Below, one piece after another: positions 7,898-16,556 of a stretch of 64,000 nt of DNA. The position numbers and the translations under genes were made by a program. The stretch's first letter is position 1, and each line of letters starts with the position of its first letter. The notes below the pieces were generated by a model. It was not told the origin of the DNA, did no database searches, and saw only the letters and a list, made by a program, of their open reading frames with translations. Source of the stretch: Candidatus Villigracilaceae bacterium (GTDB taxonomy: Bacteria; Chloroflexota; Anaerolineae; Anaerolineales; Villigracilaceae); the NCBI GenBank assembly GCA_026645935.1, contig JAPKMP010000017.1:1-64000 (forward strand), in the 5' to 3' direction.

Positions 7898-8635
7898 ATG
7901 AATTTTCGTAAGTTCCGCTGGCTGGCAGGTTTTGCCATTGCGGCTGTGCTTCTAAGTTCGTGCAATGTCGGAGCCACCCCGCCGCCCGCGCAGGATGTCG
8001 GCGCGATCCAGACCCAGGCTTTCTCCCTGGTCTTGACCCAGGCCGCAGATCAGGCGACACAAACCGCCGCCGCAGTTCCTCCAACGCCGATTCCGACCAA
8101 TACGATTGCGCCAACCAACACCGTTGCAGTTTCCACCACTGATCCGTTCGGGATTCCCACCAACACGCCCTTCACCTTCAACACCCAACAGCCAGGCTTT
8201 ACCCCACAGACGGGACTTCTCGGTACACCGACAGGGACGCCGGGCGCGTATAGCACGGTCACAACCAAGAATGGCTGTAACGACGGGTATCTTGTTGGCG
8301 AATCCAACCCCTACGATGGCAAGACCATCCTGATCGGGGAAGAATTCACCAAAAACTGGGAATTCCTCAACACTGGCACATGCACATGGGACGAAGGTTA
8401 TTCATTTGTATTTATCGAGGAGTTTTCCACGGGTCCGTTGTACGTCCTGCCGAAGACTTACACAATACCCAAGGATGGACCCTTTACCAAACCCGGTGAA
8501 TACCGAACGTTTTCCGTCCCAATGAGGGCTCCCAACAAACCCGGGGATTACACCTGGTATTTCAAAATCCGGGATGACGCCGGTCAATACTTCGGGTCTC
8601 TCGTCTGGGTCCGGATCATCGCCGTATTGAAATAG
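7898..8635 (+). CDS. Lipoprotein with NBR1-type Ig domain
   Basis: 245 residues. A lipoprotein signal peptide ends in LLSSC (lipidated Cys near residue 22), followed by a Thr/Pro-rich extracellular linker and a C-terminal domain with FTKNWEFLNTGTCTWDEGY and the end pattern PGDYTWYFKI. These match the Ig-like domain named after NBR1, which is frequent in surface lipoproteins of Chloroflexota. Function is unknown; adhesion or carrying of a partner is possible. ATG at 7898 is preferred because ACGGAGG lies 8 nt upstream. It is followed by a paralogue 14 nt later, so a tandem duplication is likely. Confidence 0.8.
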   Translation: MNFRKFRWLAGFAIAAVLLSSCNVGATPPPAQDVGAIQTQAFSLVLTQAADQATQTAAAVPPTPIPTNTIAPTNTVAVSTTDPFGIPTNTPFTFNTQQPGFTPQTGLLGTPTGTPGAYSTVTTKNGCNDGYLVGESNPYDGKTILIGEEFTKNWEFLNTGTCTWDEGYSFVFIEEFSTGPLYVLPKTYTIPKDGPFTKPGEYRTFSVPMRAPNKPGDYTWYFKIRDDAGQYFGSLVWVRIIAVLK

Positions 8636-8649
8636 AAAGCAGGGAACTC

Positions 8650-9285
8650 ATGAAAAAAATCTTTGCCCTTCTTGTGCTGGGAGCGTTTTTTTCCGCCTGC
8701 GCTCCCGCCGTCCCCATCGAGCCGACAGTGGATGTGAACGTCGTCCGCACCTCGGCGGCAAGCACTGTGATGGCTGAATTTACGCTGACAGCTGCATTCG
8801 CCACACCCACATCCCAGTCTCTCCCTTCCGAAACGCCGACCCCGGAATTCCTTCCGCCTACCGAAACCGCCGTCCCGCTTTTCACCCTGGACCCGACCCA
8901 GGCGGCTCTGACTCCCGACGCCCTGTGCGACGACTACTCGTTCGACCTCGCCACCCTCGATGTCACCATACCCGACGGCACACCCATGACGCCCGGACAG
9001 GAATTCGTCAAGACCTGGAAGATCAAAAACACCGGCATCTGCACCTGGGATACAAATTACAAACCCATTTTCTCCTATGGCTCGCCTCCCAACGAACGGA
9101 TGGGCGCCCAACCCGTTCCGCTTGCAGCCCTCGTCGCACCGGGTCAGGAAGTGGACGTATCCGTCCAATTCAAAGCTCCATCCACCGCTGGCGAATACAC
9201 CGGATACTGGCAAATGGTGAACGCCAAGGGTATTCCTTTTGGAAAGAAAGACTATATTCTTATCGTGAAGATCGTTGTCCAATAA
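8650..9285 (+). CDS. Second lipoprotein with NBR1-type Ig domain
   Basis: 211 residues with signal peptide and lipobox FFSAC, a shorter Thr/Pro linker, and the NBR1-Ig domain (FVKTWKIKNTGICTWDTNY, then the end motif GEYTGYWQMV). It is a diverged paralogue of the gene just upstream and likely shares its mRNA. Both should be anchored outside the cytoplasmic membrane. The 3' end overlaps the probable TTG start of queG by 11 nt. Confidence 0.8.
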   Translation: MKKIFALLVLGAFFSACAPAVPIEPTVDVNVVRTSAASTVMAEFTLTAAFATPTSQSLPSETPTPEFLPPTETAVPLFTLDPTQAALTPDALCDDYSFDLATLDVTIPDGTPMTPGQEFVKTWKIKNTGICTWDTNYKPIFSYGSPPNERMGAQPVPLAALVAPGQEVDVSVQFKAPSTAGEYTGYWQMVNAKGIPFGKKDYILIVKIVVQ

Positions 9286-10321
9286 AAACGAACTCACCCG
9301 AGACATAAAAGACAAAGCGCGCCAGCTGGGATTTATCCTGGCTGGCGTTACTTCTTGTGAGCCGACCGAACACTTTGACATCTTTCAGGAATGGCTGGAT
9401 TCGAACCGCCACGGCTCGATGGACTACCTCGCCTCGGAACGAAGCCGCGAGCGGCGCGCTGACCCGGGCTTGATCCTCCCCGAATGTAAGTCCATTCTCC
9501 TGCTGGCGTTGCCATACAAGCCAATTTCTGAATTCAAAATTCAAAATTCAGATTTCAGGATTTCCTCCTACGCCTTGGGCAACGACTACCACGATATCAT
9601 TCCTCCCCGATTGAAAGAGATCGTTCGATTCATCGAAGAACGGGTTGGGCATCATGTTCCCAGCCGCTGCTACACGGATACTGGCCCGATTCTCGAACGT
9701 GAACTGGCTCAACGCGCTGGACTCGGCTGGATCGGCAAAAACTCCATGCTCATCAACCCAAAAGCAGGCTCGACCTTCCTGCTCGCAGAAATTTTTCTCG
9801 GCATCGAACTCGAAGCTGATGAACCATCCCGAACCGATCACTGCGGGACCTGCACCCGATGCGTCGAAGCCTGCCCCACGAATTGCATTCTCCCAAACCG
9901 CACTATTGACTCGCGGCGCTGCATTTCCTACCTCACCATCGAAAACAAGGGTGATATCCCTGAAGAGTTGCGCCCAAAAATGGGAGATTGGATCTTCGGA
10001 TGCGATATCTGTCAGCAAGTCTGCCCGTGGAATCGATTCTCGCCGCCGGGTGATCCCGGGCTTGAACCGTCCATTCCGCTCCCTGTTTTATCCGACGATT
10101 TGACCATGACATCTTCAGAATTCAATCAAAGATTCAAGCGTTCCCCGATCAAACGCGCCAAACGCCGCGGATATTTGCGCAATCTCGCGGTGGCTGTTGG
10201 GAATCATGGCAACGGGAACGACCTGCCCTTGCTTGAAAAAGCGGCACAGGATGGTGAGTCTTTGATCCGGGACCATGCGGAATGGGCGATAAATAACATC
10301 AACCGCAGGTCCATCTTTTAG
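9275..10321 (+). CDS. queG: Epoxyqueuosine reductase
   Basis: 348 residues. QueG converts epoxyqueuosine to queuosine in tRNA with cobalamin and two [4Fe-4S] clusters. The cluster Cys sets are visible as CGTCTRCVEACPTNC and CDICQQVCPW, followed by a C-terminal HEAT-like helical repeat (NLAVAVGNHGNGNDLPLLEKA). The start is TTG at 9275, the only start placing the conserved N-terminus correctly; it overlaps the lipoprotein gene. At 9531-9565, 7-bp repeats are read in frame as EFKIQNSDFRIS, an insertion inside a conserved domain. Confidence 0.92.
   Translation: MSNKNELTRDIKDKARQLGFILAGVTSCEPTEHFDIFQEWLDSNRHGSMDYLASERSRERRADPGLILPECKSILLLALPYKPISEFKIQNSDFRISSYALGNDYHDIIPPRLKEIVRFIEERVGHHVPSRCYTDTGPILERELAQRAGLGWIGKNSMLINPKAGSTFLLAEIFLGIELEADEPSRTDHCGTCTRCVEACPTNCILPNRTIDSRRCISYLTIENKGDIPEELRPKMGDWIFGCDICQQVCPWNRFSPPGDPGLEPSIPLPVLSDDLTMTSSEFNQRFKRSPIKRAKRRGYLRNLAVAVGNHGNGNDLPLLEKAAQDGESLIRDHAEWAINNINRRSIF
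9531..9565. repeat. 7-bp-period repeat inside queG
   Basis: Five units (AATTCAA twice, AATTCAG, ATTTCAG, GATTTCC), 35 bp, within the coding sequence. Confidence 0.6.
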
Positions 10322-10383
10322 CGGAACATCTCTCATCAACACGATCTTTCACGCTGCAACCGTGACCTATCCCAAGAGCCAAT

Positions 10384-10992
10384 ATGAACAAACTTCTCAT
10401 CGCCACAAACAACGAGGGCAAGATCGTTGAATTCAAGGAACTGCTCGCTGGCTCCGGCATAGAATTCGTTACGCCCGCACAAATCAACCTGCAACTCGAA
10501 GTCGACGAGGACGGATCCACCTATCGGGAAAACGCCGCCAAGAAAGCAATCGCCTTCGCCCAAGCCAGCGGACTGATCTCCCTCGCGGATGATTCCGGCC
10601 TCGAAGTGGATGCGCTGGGCGGCGCGCCTGGTCTTTATTCGGCGCGATATTCCCCCAAACCGGGGGCGAACGATAGAGATCGAAGAAACTTCCTTTTGAA
10701 GAATCTCAAGGACAAACCGCGACCCTGGACGGCACATTTCCATGCCACGATTGCGGTTGCCAGACCCGCAGGGGAGATCGAATTTGCCGAAGGGAATTGC
10801 TTTGGCGAGATCATCCCCGAAGAACGCGGCATGGGCGGGTTCGGGTACGATCCGATCTTTTTGTTGACGGAACTGGGGAAGACGATGGCGGAGTTGGAAA
10901 TGGAGGAAAAGAATCGACTCAGTCACCGGGCAAGGGCGGTGATGGCGGCAATGCCATTATTGAAAAAGATGTTATCAGAGAAAAACTCGTAG
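10384..10992 (+). CDS. rdgB: XTP/dITP pyrophosphatase (HAM1/RdgB)
   Basis: 202 residues. It hydrolyses non-canonical purine triphosphates (dITP, XTP) to monophosphates, keeping them out of DNA. Family motifs are N-terminal IATNNEGKIVEF, the catalytic LADDSGLEVDALGGAPGLYSAR, GGFGYDPIF, and C-terminal SHRARA. Length is normal. It is separated from queG by about 60 nt and may be in the same transcript. Confidence 0.93.
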   Translation: MNKLLIATNNEGKIVEFKELLAGSGIEFVTPAQINLQLEVDEDGSTYRENAAKKAIAFAQASGLISLADDSGLEVDALGGAPGLYSARYSPKPGANDRDRRNFLLKNLKDKPRPWTAHFHATIAVARPAGEIEFAEGNCFGEIIPEERGMGGFGYDPIFLLTELGKTMAELEMEEKNRLSHRARAVMAAMPLLKKMLSEKNS

Positions 10993-11025
10993 GTCGCGCC
11001 GGAGCATGACCGACAGGTTCAGTGT

Positions 11026-11057
11026 GAAAAAAAATCAAATGGGCGGTACCAGCCCAA
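11026..11057 (-). terminator. Terminator after alpha/beta hydrolase
   Basis: On the minus strand, stem TGGGC / GCCCA with loop TGGTACC is followed by TTTGATTTTTTTT, starting 3 nt past the hydrolase stop. Confidence 0.7.
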
Positions 11058-11059
11058 TG

Positions 11060-11815
11060 TCAGGAAAGAGGCGGGAGACTCTCCAAAAATTCCTTCAATA
11101 ATCTTCCGACAACATCCGGCTGCTCGAGCGCGAGCATGTGACCGGCTTCCTTGATCAGGTGCAAACGCGCCCCGGGCATCTTCTCCGCGAGGAATTCGGA
11201 ATACTTTGGCTGGGTCATTACATCCAAGGTGCCGCAAAGGATGAGGGCTGGAAGCTGGATCGAGTCGACACGATCCGTCACATCGAACGAATCACAGGCG
11301 AGAAAATCGCCCAGCAGGGTTTGCGGATCGGTCTTCATCATATTCTGAGTGGATAACCGCAAAAGGTCTTTCGGAACATCCGGGCTGAAACTATATTCGT
11401 TAATCAAAGCCACCGCATCGGCGAATGTAGCGGGATTGAGAGCTTTTTCGAGGATCATAGGCGAGACGCGAAGTCTCGCCCCGGCTCCAAGCAATGCAAA
11501 CCCCGAAAGTTTTTCGGGCGCATCCAGCGCAATGGTCAAGACAATGGCGCTTCCCATGGAATGTCCCGCAAGGACCGGTTTGCGAATCCGGTTTTCGTCC
11601 ATGAACTGCAAAACATCCGATGCATATCCGCGAACGGATCCCCGGCCCGCGCCTTGTGATTCACCGTGACCGGGCAGGTCGAGCGTGTAAACCGTTTCAC
11701 CTGCGAGCCTTCTGAGAATTGGATGCCAGGATAAAAAGCTGCCGCCTGCGCCGTGAATGAGGATCAACGGCGGCCGGCGGCTCGGAGTCCCGGGTGCGTG
11801 ATGGATGTGATGCAA
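11060..11815 (-). CDS. Alpha/beta hydrolase
   Basis: 251 residues, cytoplasmic. The fold is shown by LILIHGAGGS (oxyanion), DLPGHGES, the nucleophile elbow GHSMGS, an acidic residue in CGTLDVMT and the late His in EAGHMLALEQP. Substrate is unknown; esterase or C-C hydrolase activity are both possible. It starts 5 nt downstream of the histidine-kinase stop, so the two are probably one operon. Confidence 0.85.
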   Translation of the reverse strand: MHHIHHAPGTPSRRPPLILIHGAGGSFLSWHPILRRLAGETVYTLDLPGHGESQGAGRGSVRGYASDVLQFMDENRIRKPVLAGHSMGSAIVLTIALDAPEKLSGFALLGAGARLRVSPMILEKALNPATFADAVALINEYSFSPDVPKDLLRLSTQNMMKTDPQTLLGDFLACDSFDVTDRVDSIQLPALILCGTLDVMTQPKYSEFLAEKMPGARLHLIKEAGHMLALEQPDVVGRLLKEFLESLPPLS

Positions 11816-11820
11816 GAGGT

Positions 11821-13578
11821 TTATTTTCTGCGGGCGTGATGCAGGCGGTCGGCGGCTTCCTCGGTGAGCGGAATGTAAACTTGCACATTCGTACCCTTGC
11901 CCGACTTCGATTCGATATTGAGCAAGCCGTTCACCAGTTCGGCCCGCTCGCGCAGGTTCACCATGCCGAGGCTGCTGCTGGAACGTTTTTCGTAATTCTG
12001 GGTGATGGCTTTCACGTCAAAACCCACGCCGTTATCGATAATTTCCAAAAGAACGACCCCCGTCTCCACCTGCCGCAAACGCACGGTGATCGTATCGGCC
12101 GCGGCGTGCTTGCGCGCGTTGTTGACCGCCTCTTCGATGATGTAGAAGATCACACCCTGCTTGCCCATCTCCAACTGCTGCGCCGCGTTCTGGTCGATCT
12201 CCACCACGACGCGCTGGGCGAAGGTCTCCATCATCTTATCCGCCATCGATTGAATCGCTGCGGCAAGGCCCTGCGACTCGAGGATGAGCGGCCTCAGGGT
12301 AAAGAGCATGTGCCGGATCTCCTTGGTGGTGCGATGCGCCAGATCTTCCAGCTTGACCAGTTCTTCATTGGCGCCTTTGGGATCCTTTGAAAGCATGCGG
12401 CGTGAGATGTTCAAACGCATCGCCATGGCCGCCACCGATTGAGTGGGACCGTCGTGCAGGTCGCGCGCCAGTTTCTTGCGCGCTTCTTCGTACACATCCG
12501 CCATGCGTTCTTTTTCCTCCACCAGGTCCTGGTAGAGGCGCGCGTTCTGAATGGCGATGACCGCCTGGCGGCCGATGATATCCAAAAGGTTCGTGCGTTC
12601 GGTGGTGAAGTAATCGGGTTCGGGGTGGGCAAAGATCAGCACGCCATAGACGTTGAATCCGCTGCGCAGGGGGAAGATGTATCCGCTGGTGCAATTGCGG
12701 AGCGCCACCACCCGCCCCAATTCCTGGTCGTAGCCGATGTCATTGAATTTGAAGGGTTCGCCCTCATCGATTGCTCTCTTGAGTATTCCCTCCGTGCCGT
12801 CGAAGGTGATCCGCATATCGGCGTTGGTAAAACGCCTCGCAGAACCAACCCGTAGTTTTCCGGCGTTGAAGAGCATCACCGCGCCCACCAGCGGATCGCT
12901 GGTCGTCTGCTCCGGTTCCAGGTTCGGGTTTAGAGCCGAGGCGCTCATATCGAGGGCGGAATCGAGCACGCGTTTGTAACTGAGGGTGGTCGAAAGCGTG
13001 GAGGTCAGTTCGTAAATGGCGCGCATGCGCTCGTTTTGAATGGCGCGTTTTCTCTCCTCTTCGTCCCCCCAGATGGATCGGTTCTTGCGCATATGGTCCA
13101 TCAACCTGCGCCCAAGAAAACCGAAGAGGATGCCCAGCAGACTCATGATGCCTGCGATCAGGACCGCAAGGAGCAGGTTGCCTTCATTCCGCAGACCGGT
13201 ATAGATCACAAGCCCCGAAAAGATCAGTGAAGTGACGACCGCGCCGATGATCTCGAAATAAATGGAGCCTGTCAGGATCGGAAGCAAACCCGCCCAAAAT
13301 GCCGGACCGCGCACGCCGCCCTGCATCCAGAAAAATGCGCCCGCCAGGATGATATCCACTGCAATATTAAGCCGTCGATGATACGAAGTGCGCACGTTCA
13401 ATCCCGCCAGCGCCGTCATACCCAGATTCCAGAAAATTAACAAACCCAGGGTCCAGGTGGAGCCGATATCCAGTTTCTGCCCGAGACCCAGCGAAACGAT
13501 CAAGCCCACCAACATGATCCAGCGTAATGATATGGCGAACCAGTCCGCCATGTATGGGGTGTCGAATCGTTTCATCAT
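11821..13578 (-). CDS. Membrane histidine kinase, NarL/LiaS type with GAF domain
   Basis: 585 residues. The first ~160 residues form several membrane helices (for example AFWAGLLPILTGSIYFEII), then a basic linker, a GAF-like domain (MLFNAGKLRVGS to YGVLIFAHPE), a HisKA_3 dimerisation helix with the phospho-acceptor in LARDLHDGPTQS, and an HATPase domain with N-box EEAVNNARKHA and G-box DNGVGFD. It should phosphorylate a LuxR-type response regulator, which is not adjacent. The GAF domain may sense a small ligand or redox state. Confidence 0.88.
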   Translation of the reverse strand: MMKRFDTPYMADWFAISLRWIMLVGLIVSLGLGQKLDIGSTWTLGLLIFWNLGMTALAGLNVRTSYHRRLNIAVDIILAGAFFWMQGGVRGPAFWAGLLPILTGSIYFEIIGAVVTSLIFSGLVIYTGLRNEGNLLLAVLIAGIMSLLGILFGFLGRRLMDHMRKNRSIWGDEEERKRAIQNERMRAIYELTSTLSTTLSYKRVLDSALDMSASALNPNLEPEQTTSDPLVGAVMLFNAGKLRVGSARRFTNADMRITFDGTEGILKRAIDEGEPFKFNDIGYDQELGRVVALRNCTSGYIFPLRSGFNVYGVLIFAHPEPDYFTTERTNLLDIIGRQAVIAIQNARLYQDLVEEKERMADVYEEARKKLARDLHDGPTQSVAAMAMRLNISRRMLSKDPKGANEELVKLEDLAHRTTKEIRHMLFTLRPLILESQGLAAAIQSMADKMMETFAQRVVVEIDQNAAQQLEMGKQGVIFYIIEEAVNNARKHAAADTITVRLRQVETGVVLLEIIDNGVGFDVKAITQNYEKRSSSSLGMVNLRERAELVNGLLNIESKSGKGTNVQVYIPLTEEAADRLHHARRK

Positions 13579-13644
13579 TGCCTGCCAATAATAACGAAAA
13601 AGACGGGGTTCGACAACATCCCCGACGTTACAGTCGAATTACAC

Positions 13645-14376
13645 CTACACCGTATCGTACCCCATGCGCTCCAGATAACCGACCAGTTTGGTCAATATGA
13701 ACCTTTTTTGTTCGCTTGTATAGGCATTACGGAAACGCCCGATCTGGCCTTTGTAGTAGTGCAATCCCTGTTGAGAGTCGTTCGCGCCGGGACGATATTG
13801 CTCGATCACCGCGCGGACCTCCGGCTTGGCCGCGTCCAGGTTGAGATATTTCAAAAGGCGGGCCGATTCTACCTCGTAATTCGTTAAAAGATCCTCGTAG
13901 CGTGCGACAAGCACATTCTTCTCCGCAATCCACATCTCCCAAATGCGGACGTACTCCATGATGAAGTCCATGCTTTTATCGAAATCCGACAGGTAGGAAA
14001 ATGCGTTGGGGCGTCCCTTGGCAAGCGCGCGTTGACCGAAATCGAATGCCGAGAGCATGGCGTCACGCGGGTCGCGATAGATGTAGGTGATGCGCAACAA
14101 ACCCAGCGTTGCCAGAAAACGCGACGCGCCGGATGGCGCCGCGTGGGCTTTGATCACAAAAGTATTGCCCATCAGCGCGGGAATGGCCACCATCGCAAGC
14201 CTGCGCGCCGAAAGCACGCCAATGTTGCAATTGACCTCCGTAAGAATCTTCTGTAACTTGTATCTTTCGCGGATGTCGCGCGCATCGGCGCATCCTGTCG
14301 TTTTCATCAGGTCGTGGATGAGGTTATAGTGCCAGCCCGACCCCGCGCGCGGCATTCCAACGGAAAGGACGATCAT
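13645..14376 (-). CDS. Sulfotransferase-family protein
   Basis: 243 residues. The N-terminal GMPRAGSGW is a PAPS 5'-phosphosulfate loop, and YRDPRDAMLSAF is the 3'-phosphate site of sulfotransferases. The C-terminus LVGYLERMGYD fits the family. It would transfer sulfate from PAPS to a sugar or lipid. Its ATG overlaps the stop of the preceding ligase/polymerase gene (ATGA), tying it to the polysaccharide locus. Confidence 0.8.
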   Translation of the reverse strand: MIVLSVGMPRAGSGWHYNLIHDLMKTTGCADARDIRERYKLQKILTEVNCNIGVLSARRLAMVAIPALMGNTFVIKAHAAPSGASRFLATLGLLRITYIYRDPRDAMLSAFDFGQRALAKGRPNAFSYLSDFDKSMDFIMEYVRIWEMWIAEKNVLVARYEDLLTNYEVESARLLKYLNLDAAKPEVRAVIEQYRPGANDSQQGLHYYKGQIGRFRNAYTSEQKRFILTKLVGYLERMGYDTV

Positions 14377-15839
14377 GAAACTTCCTTATTCGATAGATTA
14401 ACGGCAATCCCAGCCATGATCCCCGGCACGATCCAAATGTTCGGGGTGGTCAGCGAATCCTGGGTGAAATTATACAAGGCGATGGCAACCCACGCAAATA
14501 CACCGGCGATTGCGGCAAACCGCGCCCAGGCTGGCCCACGCCTGTAAAGAGAAAGTGTTTCACCCAACAGGTAAAGTTGAAAAGCAATGAAAAGGAAGAA
14601 ACCGATCAGACCGGTCTCGGCGAGCAGACGTACGTAGAGATTTTTGGGATTGGGATACAACTTGTTCGCCGGGTCGAGTTGTTTTGCGATCTCGGGGACA
14701 GTAGTCAGCGCCCAATCAGGCAGGTTTTGATAGATGTAGAACCCGCTTCCTCCCAAGCCGACGCCTGTCAGCGGATATTCTGAATACGCAGACAACGCCC
14801 CGACTGTGTACGCTCCGCGCGCACCGGCGTTGATGTCCACGATGTATTCGTTCAAGCTTTCGGCATTGACCTCCCACAGGCGGCGGAAGTAATTCTTTTG
14901 GCTAAGAAAAAGAAACGCGCCTGCGATAACCCCAATAAGAGCGACAATGATCGAAAGGCGAAAGATGAAAGATGTAAAGCGCTTTTCTTTAAAACCTTTG
15001 ATATACCAAGCCCATATGCCGCGGAGAATGTCGCGCCCGAATATAAGCGTCATCAAACCGGAAACGCCGATGGTGATGAGCAAACCTCCGCGTGAGTAGG
15101 TGGCAAACAATACGAGGGTGGATAAAGCCAGAAGCGCAGGCTCAAGCCAGGTCAGCGAAGTGAGGCGGAATTTTGTCAAAACAGCGGCAAAGAGAAATGG
15201 AAAAAATATCGTCGCAAGTTGTCCCGCCAGCCACGCCGGTTCATACGCCAGGCCCGAGATGCGGTTCGTACGCACGAGTTCGCGCATCGAAAATGCCAGC
15301 TGCCAATGCGTGACCATTTCCTTTTCAAGCAGACCCGTATAAAACGTGATGGCTTGCAGTCCGCTCCAGACAAGGTCGACACATAGCCCGGCGAAAATCC
15401 ACTTGACGGTGAAACGCAGATCAGCTTCGTCATTGTTCATCCAGACGGCAGCGACAAAGAAAGCGCCGCCGATGAAAAGCGTCACAAGAGCGCGAATGAC
15501 GCGCCCGTCGTAGGTTTGTCCGCGCAGGGGGATCGGGTCTATCAATGCGCCGATGCTGGATGAGAAAAAAGCGTATAAAACAAACACGCCAAGCGCGATG
15601 AACGCGCCAGAGAATGTCAGCGATATTTTCCTGCGCCATGCCTGAATAAGAAGAAGCGGTAACAAGATCGCAAGCGGATACAAAGCCAGCGGGCGGACAA
15701 GCGTGCTTTCGCCCAAACCGGGGAACCAGCGAAAACTGGTAACAGGCAGGGTGAGCAGGGCAAGACCCCAAAGTAATTTTATGGCGGACTCCAAAGTCTC
15801 CCGGCTTTGGAGTATATTCGTGGATTTGCCTTGAGCCAT
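14373..15839 (-). CDS. O-antigen ligase/polymerase-like membrane protein
   Basis: About 488 residues with roughly twelve membrane helices and a large loop containing TGVGLGGSGFYIYQNLP near residue 360, the pattern of the Wzy_C/O-antigen ligase family. It probably polymerises or attaches repeat units at the outer face of the membrane. An ATG at 15854 overlaps the Wzz stop, but the ATG at 15839 has GGAAGG 4 nt upstream and is preferred. It lies between Wzz-like and sulfotransferase genes. Confidence 0.8.
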   Translation of the reverse strand: MAQGKSTNILQSRETLESAIKLLWGLALLTLPVTSFRWFPGLGESTLVRPLALYPLAILLPLLLIQAWRRKISLTFSGAFIALGVFVLYAFFSSSIGALIDPIPLRGQTYDGRVIRALVTLFIGGAFFVAAVWMNNDEADLRFTVKWIFAGLCVDLVWSGLQAITFYTGLLEKEMVTHWQLAFSMRELVRTNRISGLAYEPAWLAGQLATIFFPFLFAAVLTKFRLTSLTWLEPALLALSTLVLFATYSRGGLLITIGVSGLMTLIFGRDILRGIWAWYIKGFKEKRFTSFIFRLSIIVALIGVIAGAFLFLSQKNYFRRLWEVNAESLNEYIVDINAGARGAYTVGALSAYSEYPLTGVGLGGSGFYIYQNLPDWALTTVPEIAKQLDPANKLYPNPKNLYVRLLAETGLIGFFLFIAFQLYLLGETLSLYRRGPAWARFAAIAGVFAWVAIALYNFTQDSLTTPNIWIVPGIMAGIAVNLSNKEVS

Positions 15840-15853
15840 AAAACCTTCCAACA

Positions 15854-16462
15854 TCAGGAGATGTTGGAGTCCTTTCGGCGGATGAACAAAACGAAGAAAA
15901 CTGCCAAAAGAAGAAATCCGCTTGCGCCTGCGAGAAGGTAATCGCTCAATGGTACGCTTCGTTCCCTTGGCAGGTCCGCGGATTGGGTCACTTCGAGTCT
16001 GATGAATTCATTCAGGCCGCCCGCTTGAATTTCTGTTTGAATTTTTTCTACAAACGCGTTTGCCCACGCGGTTGCGAATTCTTCCGCTTTTTTGGGGTCT
16101 TGATCATCCGCATAAAAATGCCAGCCTGCTTCGGCAGGTTGGGATAGGGTCAACTTCCCGTTGCGCAATTGATCGATCGGCGCGTTCAATCGACACAGCA
16201 CGTCGTCAGACCAGGCGAGTTCTTCCATTTTGCGGGCTTCACGCTCGAGGTAATAAAAGTCCTGCCGGTCGGTGTTGGTCGGGAAGGCTTCTTCGAAATT
16301 AAAATCCACGTTGACGGTGGCTTTGGCGCGATACGGCGGAGGGACGATGGCATGGAACGCCGCGCCGATGGCGGAACCGATCAACGCGCCTAAGACCCAA
16401 AAGCGCCAGGCTTTCAGCAGGCGGATGAGATCGTCGAGGGAGGGGGGAGAGAAGAGATACAT
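15854..16462 (-). CDS. Wzz/chain-length-determinant-like protein
   Basis: 202 residues, two membrane helices flanking a periplasmic-side region: one near residue 20-40 (WVLGALIGSAIGAAFHAI) followed by PYRAKATVNVDF, and one near the C-terminus (AGASGFLLLAVFFVLF). This is the layout of polysaccharide co-polymerases, but the middle region is short and there is no tyrosine-kinase domain. It likely controls chain length with the Wzy-like protein next to it. The upstream DNA is a long 7-bp repeat run without a ribosome site. Confidence 0.75.
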   Translation of the reverse strand: MYLFSPPSLDDLIRLLKAWRFWVLGALIGSAIGAAFHAIVPPPYRAKATVNVDFNFEEAFPTNTDRQDFYYLEREARKMEELAWSDDVLCRLNAPIDQLRNGKLTLSQPAEAGWHFYADDQDPKKAEEFATAWANAFVEKIQTEIQAGGLNEFIRLEVTQSADLPRERSVPLSDYLLAGASGFLLLAVFFVLFIRRKDSNIS

Positions 16463-16465
16463 TTT

Positions 16466-16556
16466 CGATTTACGATTATTTGATTTACGATTTTAATTGG
16501 ATGATGCGTAAAACGCGAGACGCAAAACGCAAATCACGGATCACGCATTACCTTTG
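16466..16556. repeat. Longest 7-bp-period repeat run (13 units)
   Basis: Thirteen consecutive 7-bp units, changing from GATTTAC-like units (16466-16500) to GCAAAAC/ATCACGG-like units (16501-16556). It fills the whole space between the Wzz-like gene and the GT2 gene and forms the last codons of the latter. Confidence 0.75.

Noticed and set aside
16466-16556. CRISPR array
   Set aside because: The repeat has a 7-bp step without spacers, and no cas genes are present anywhere in the window.
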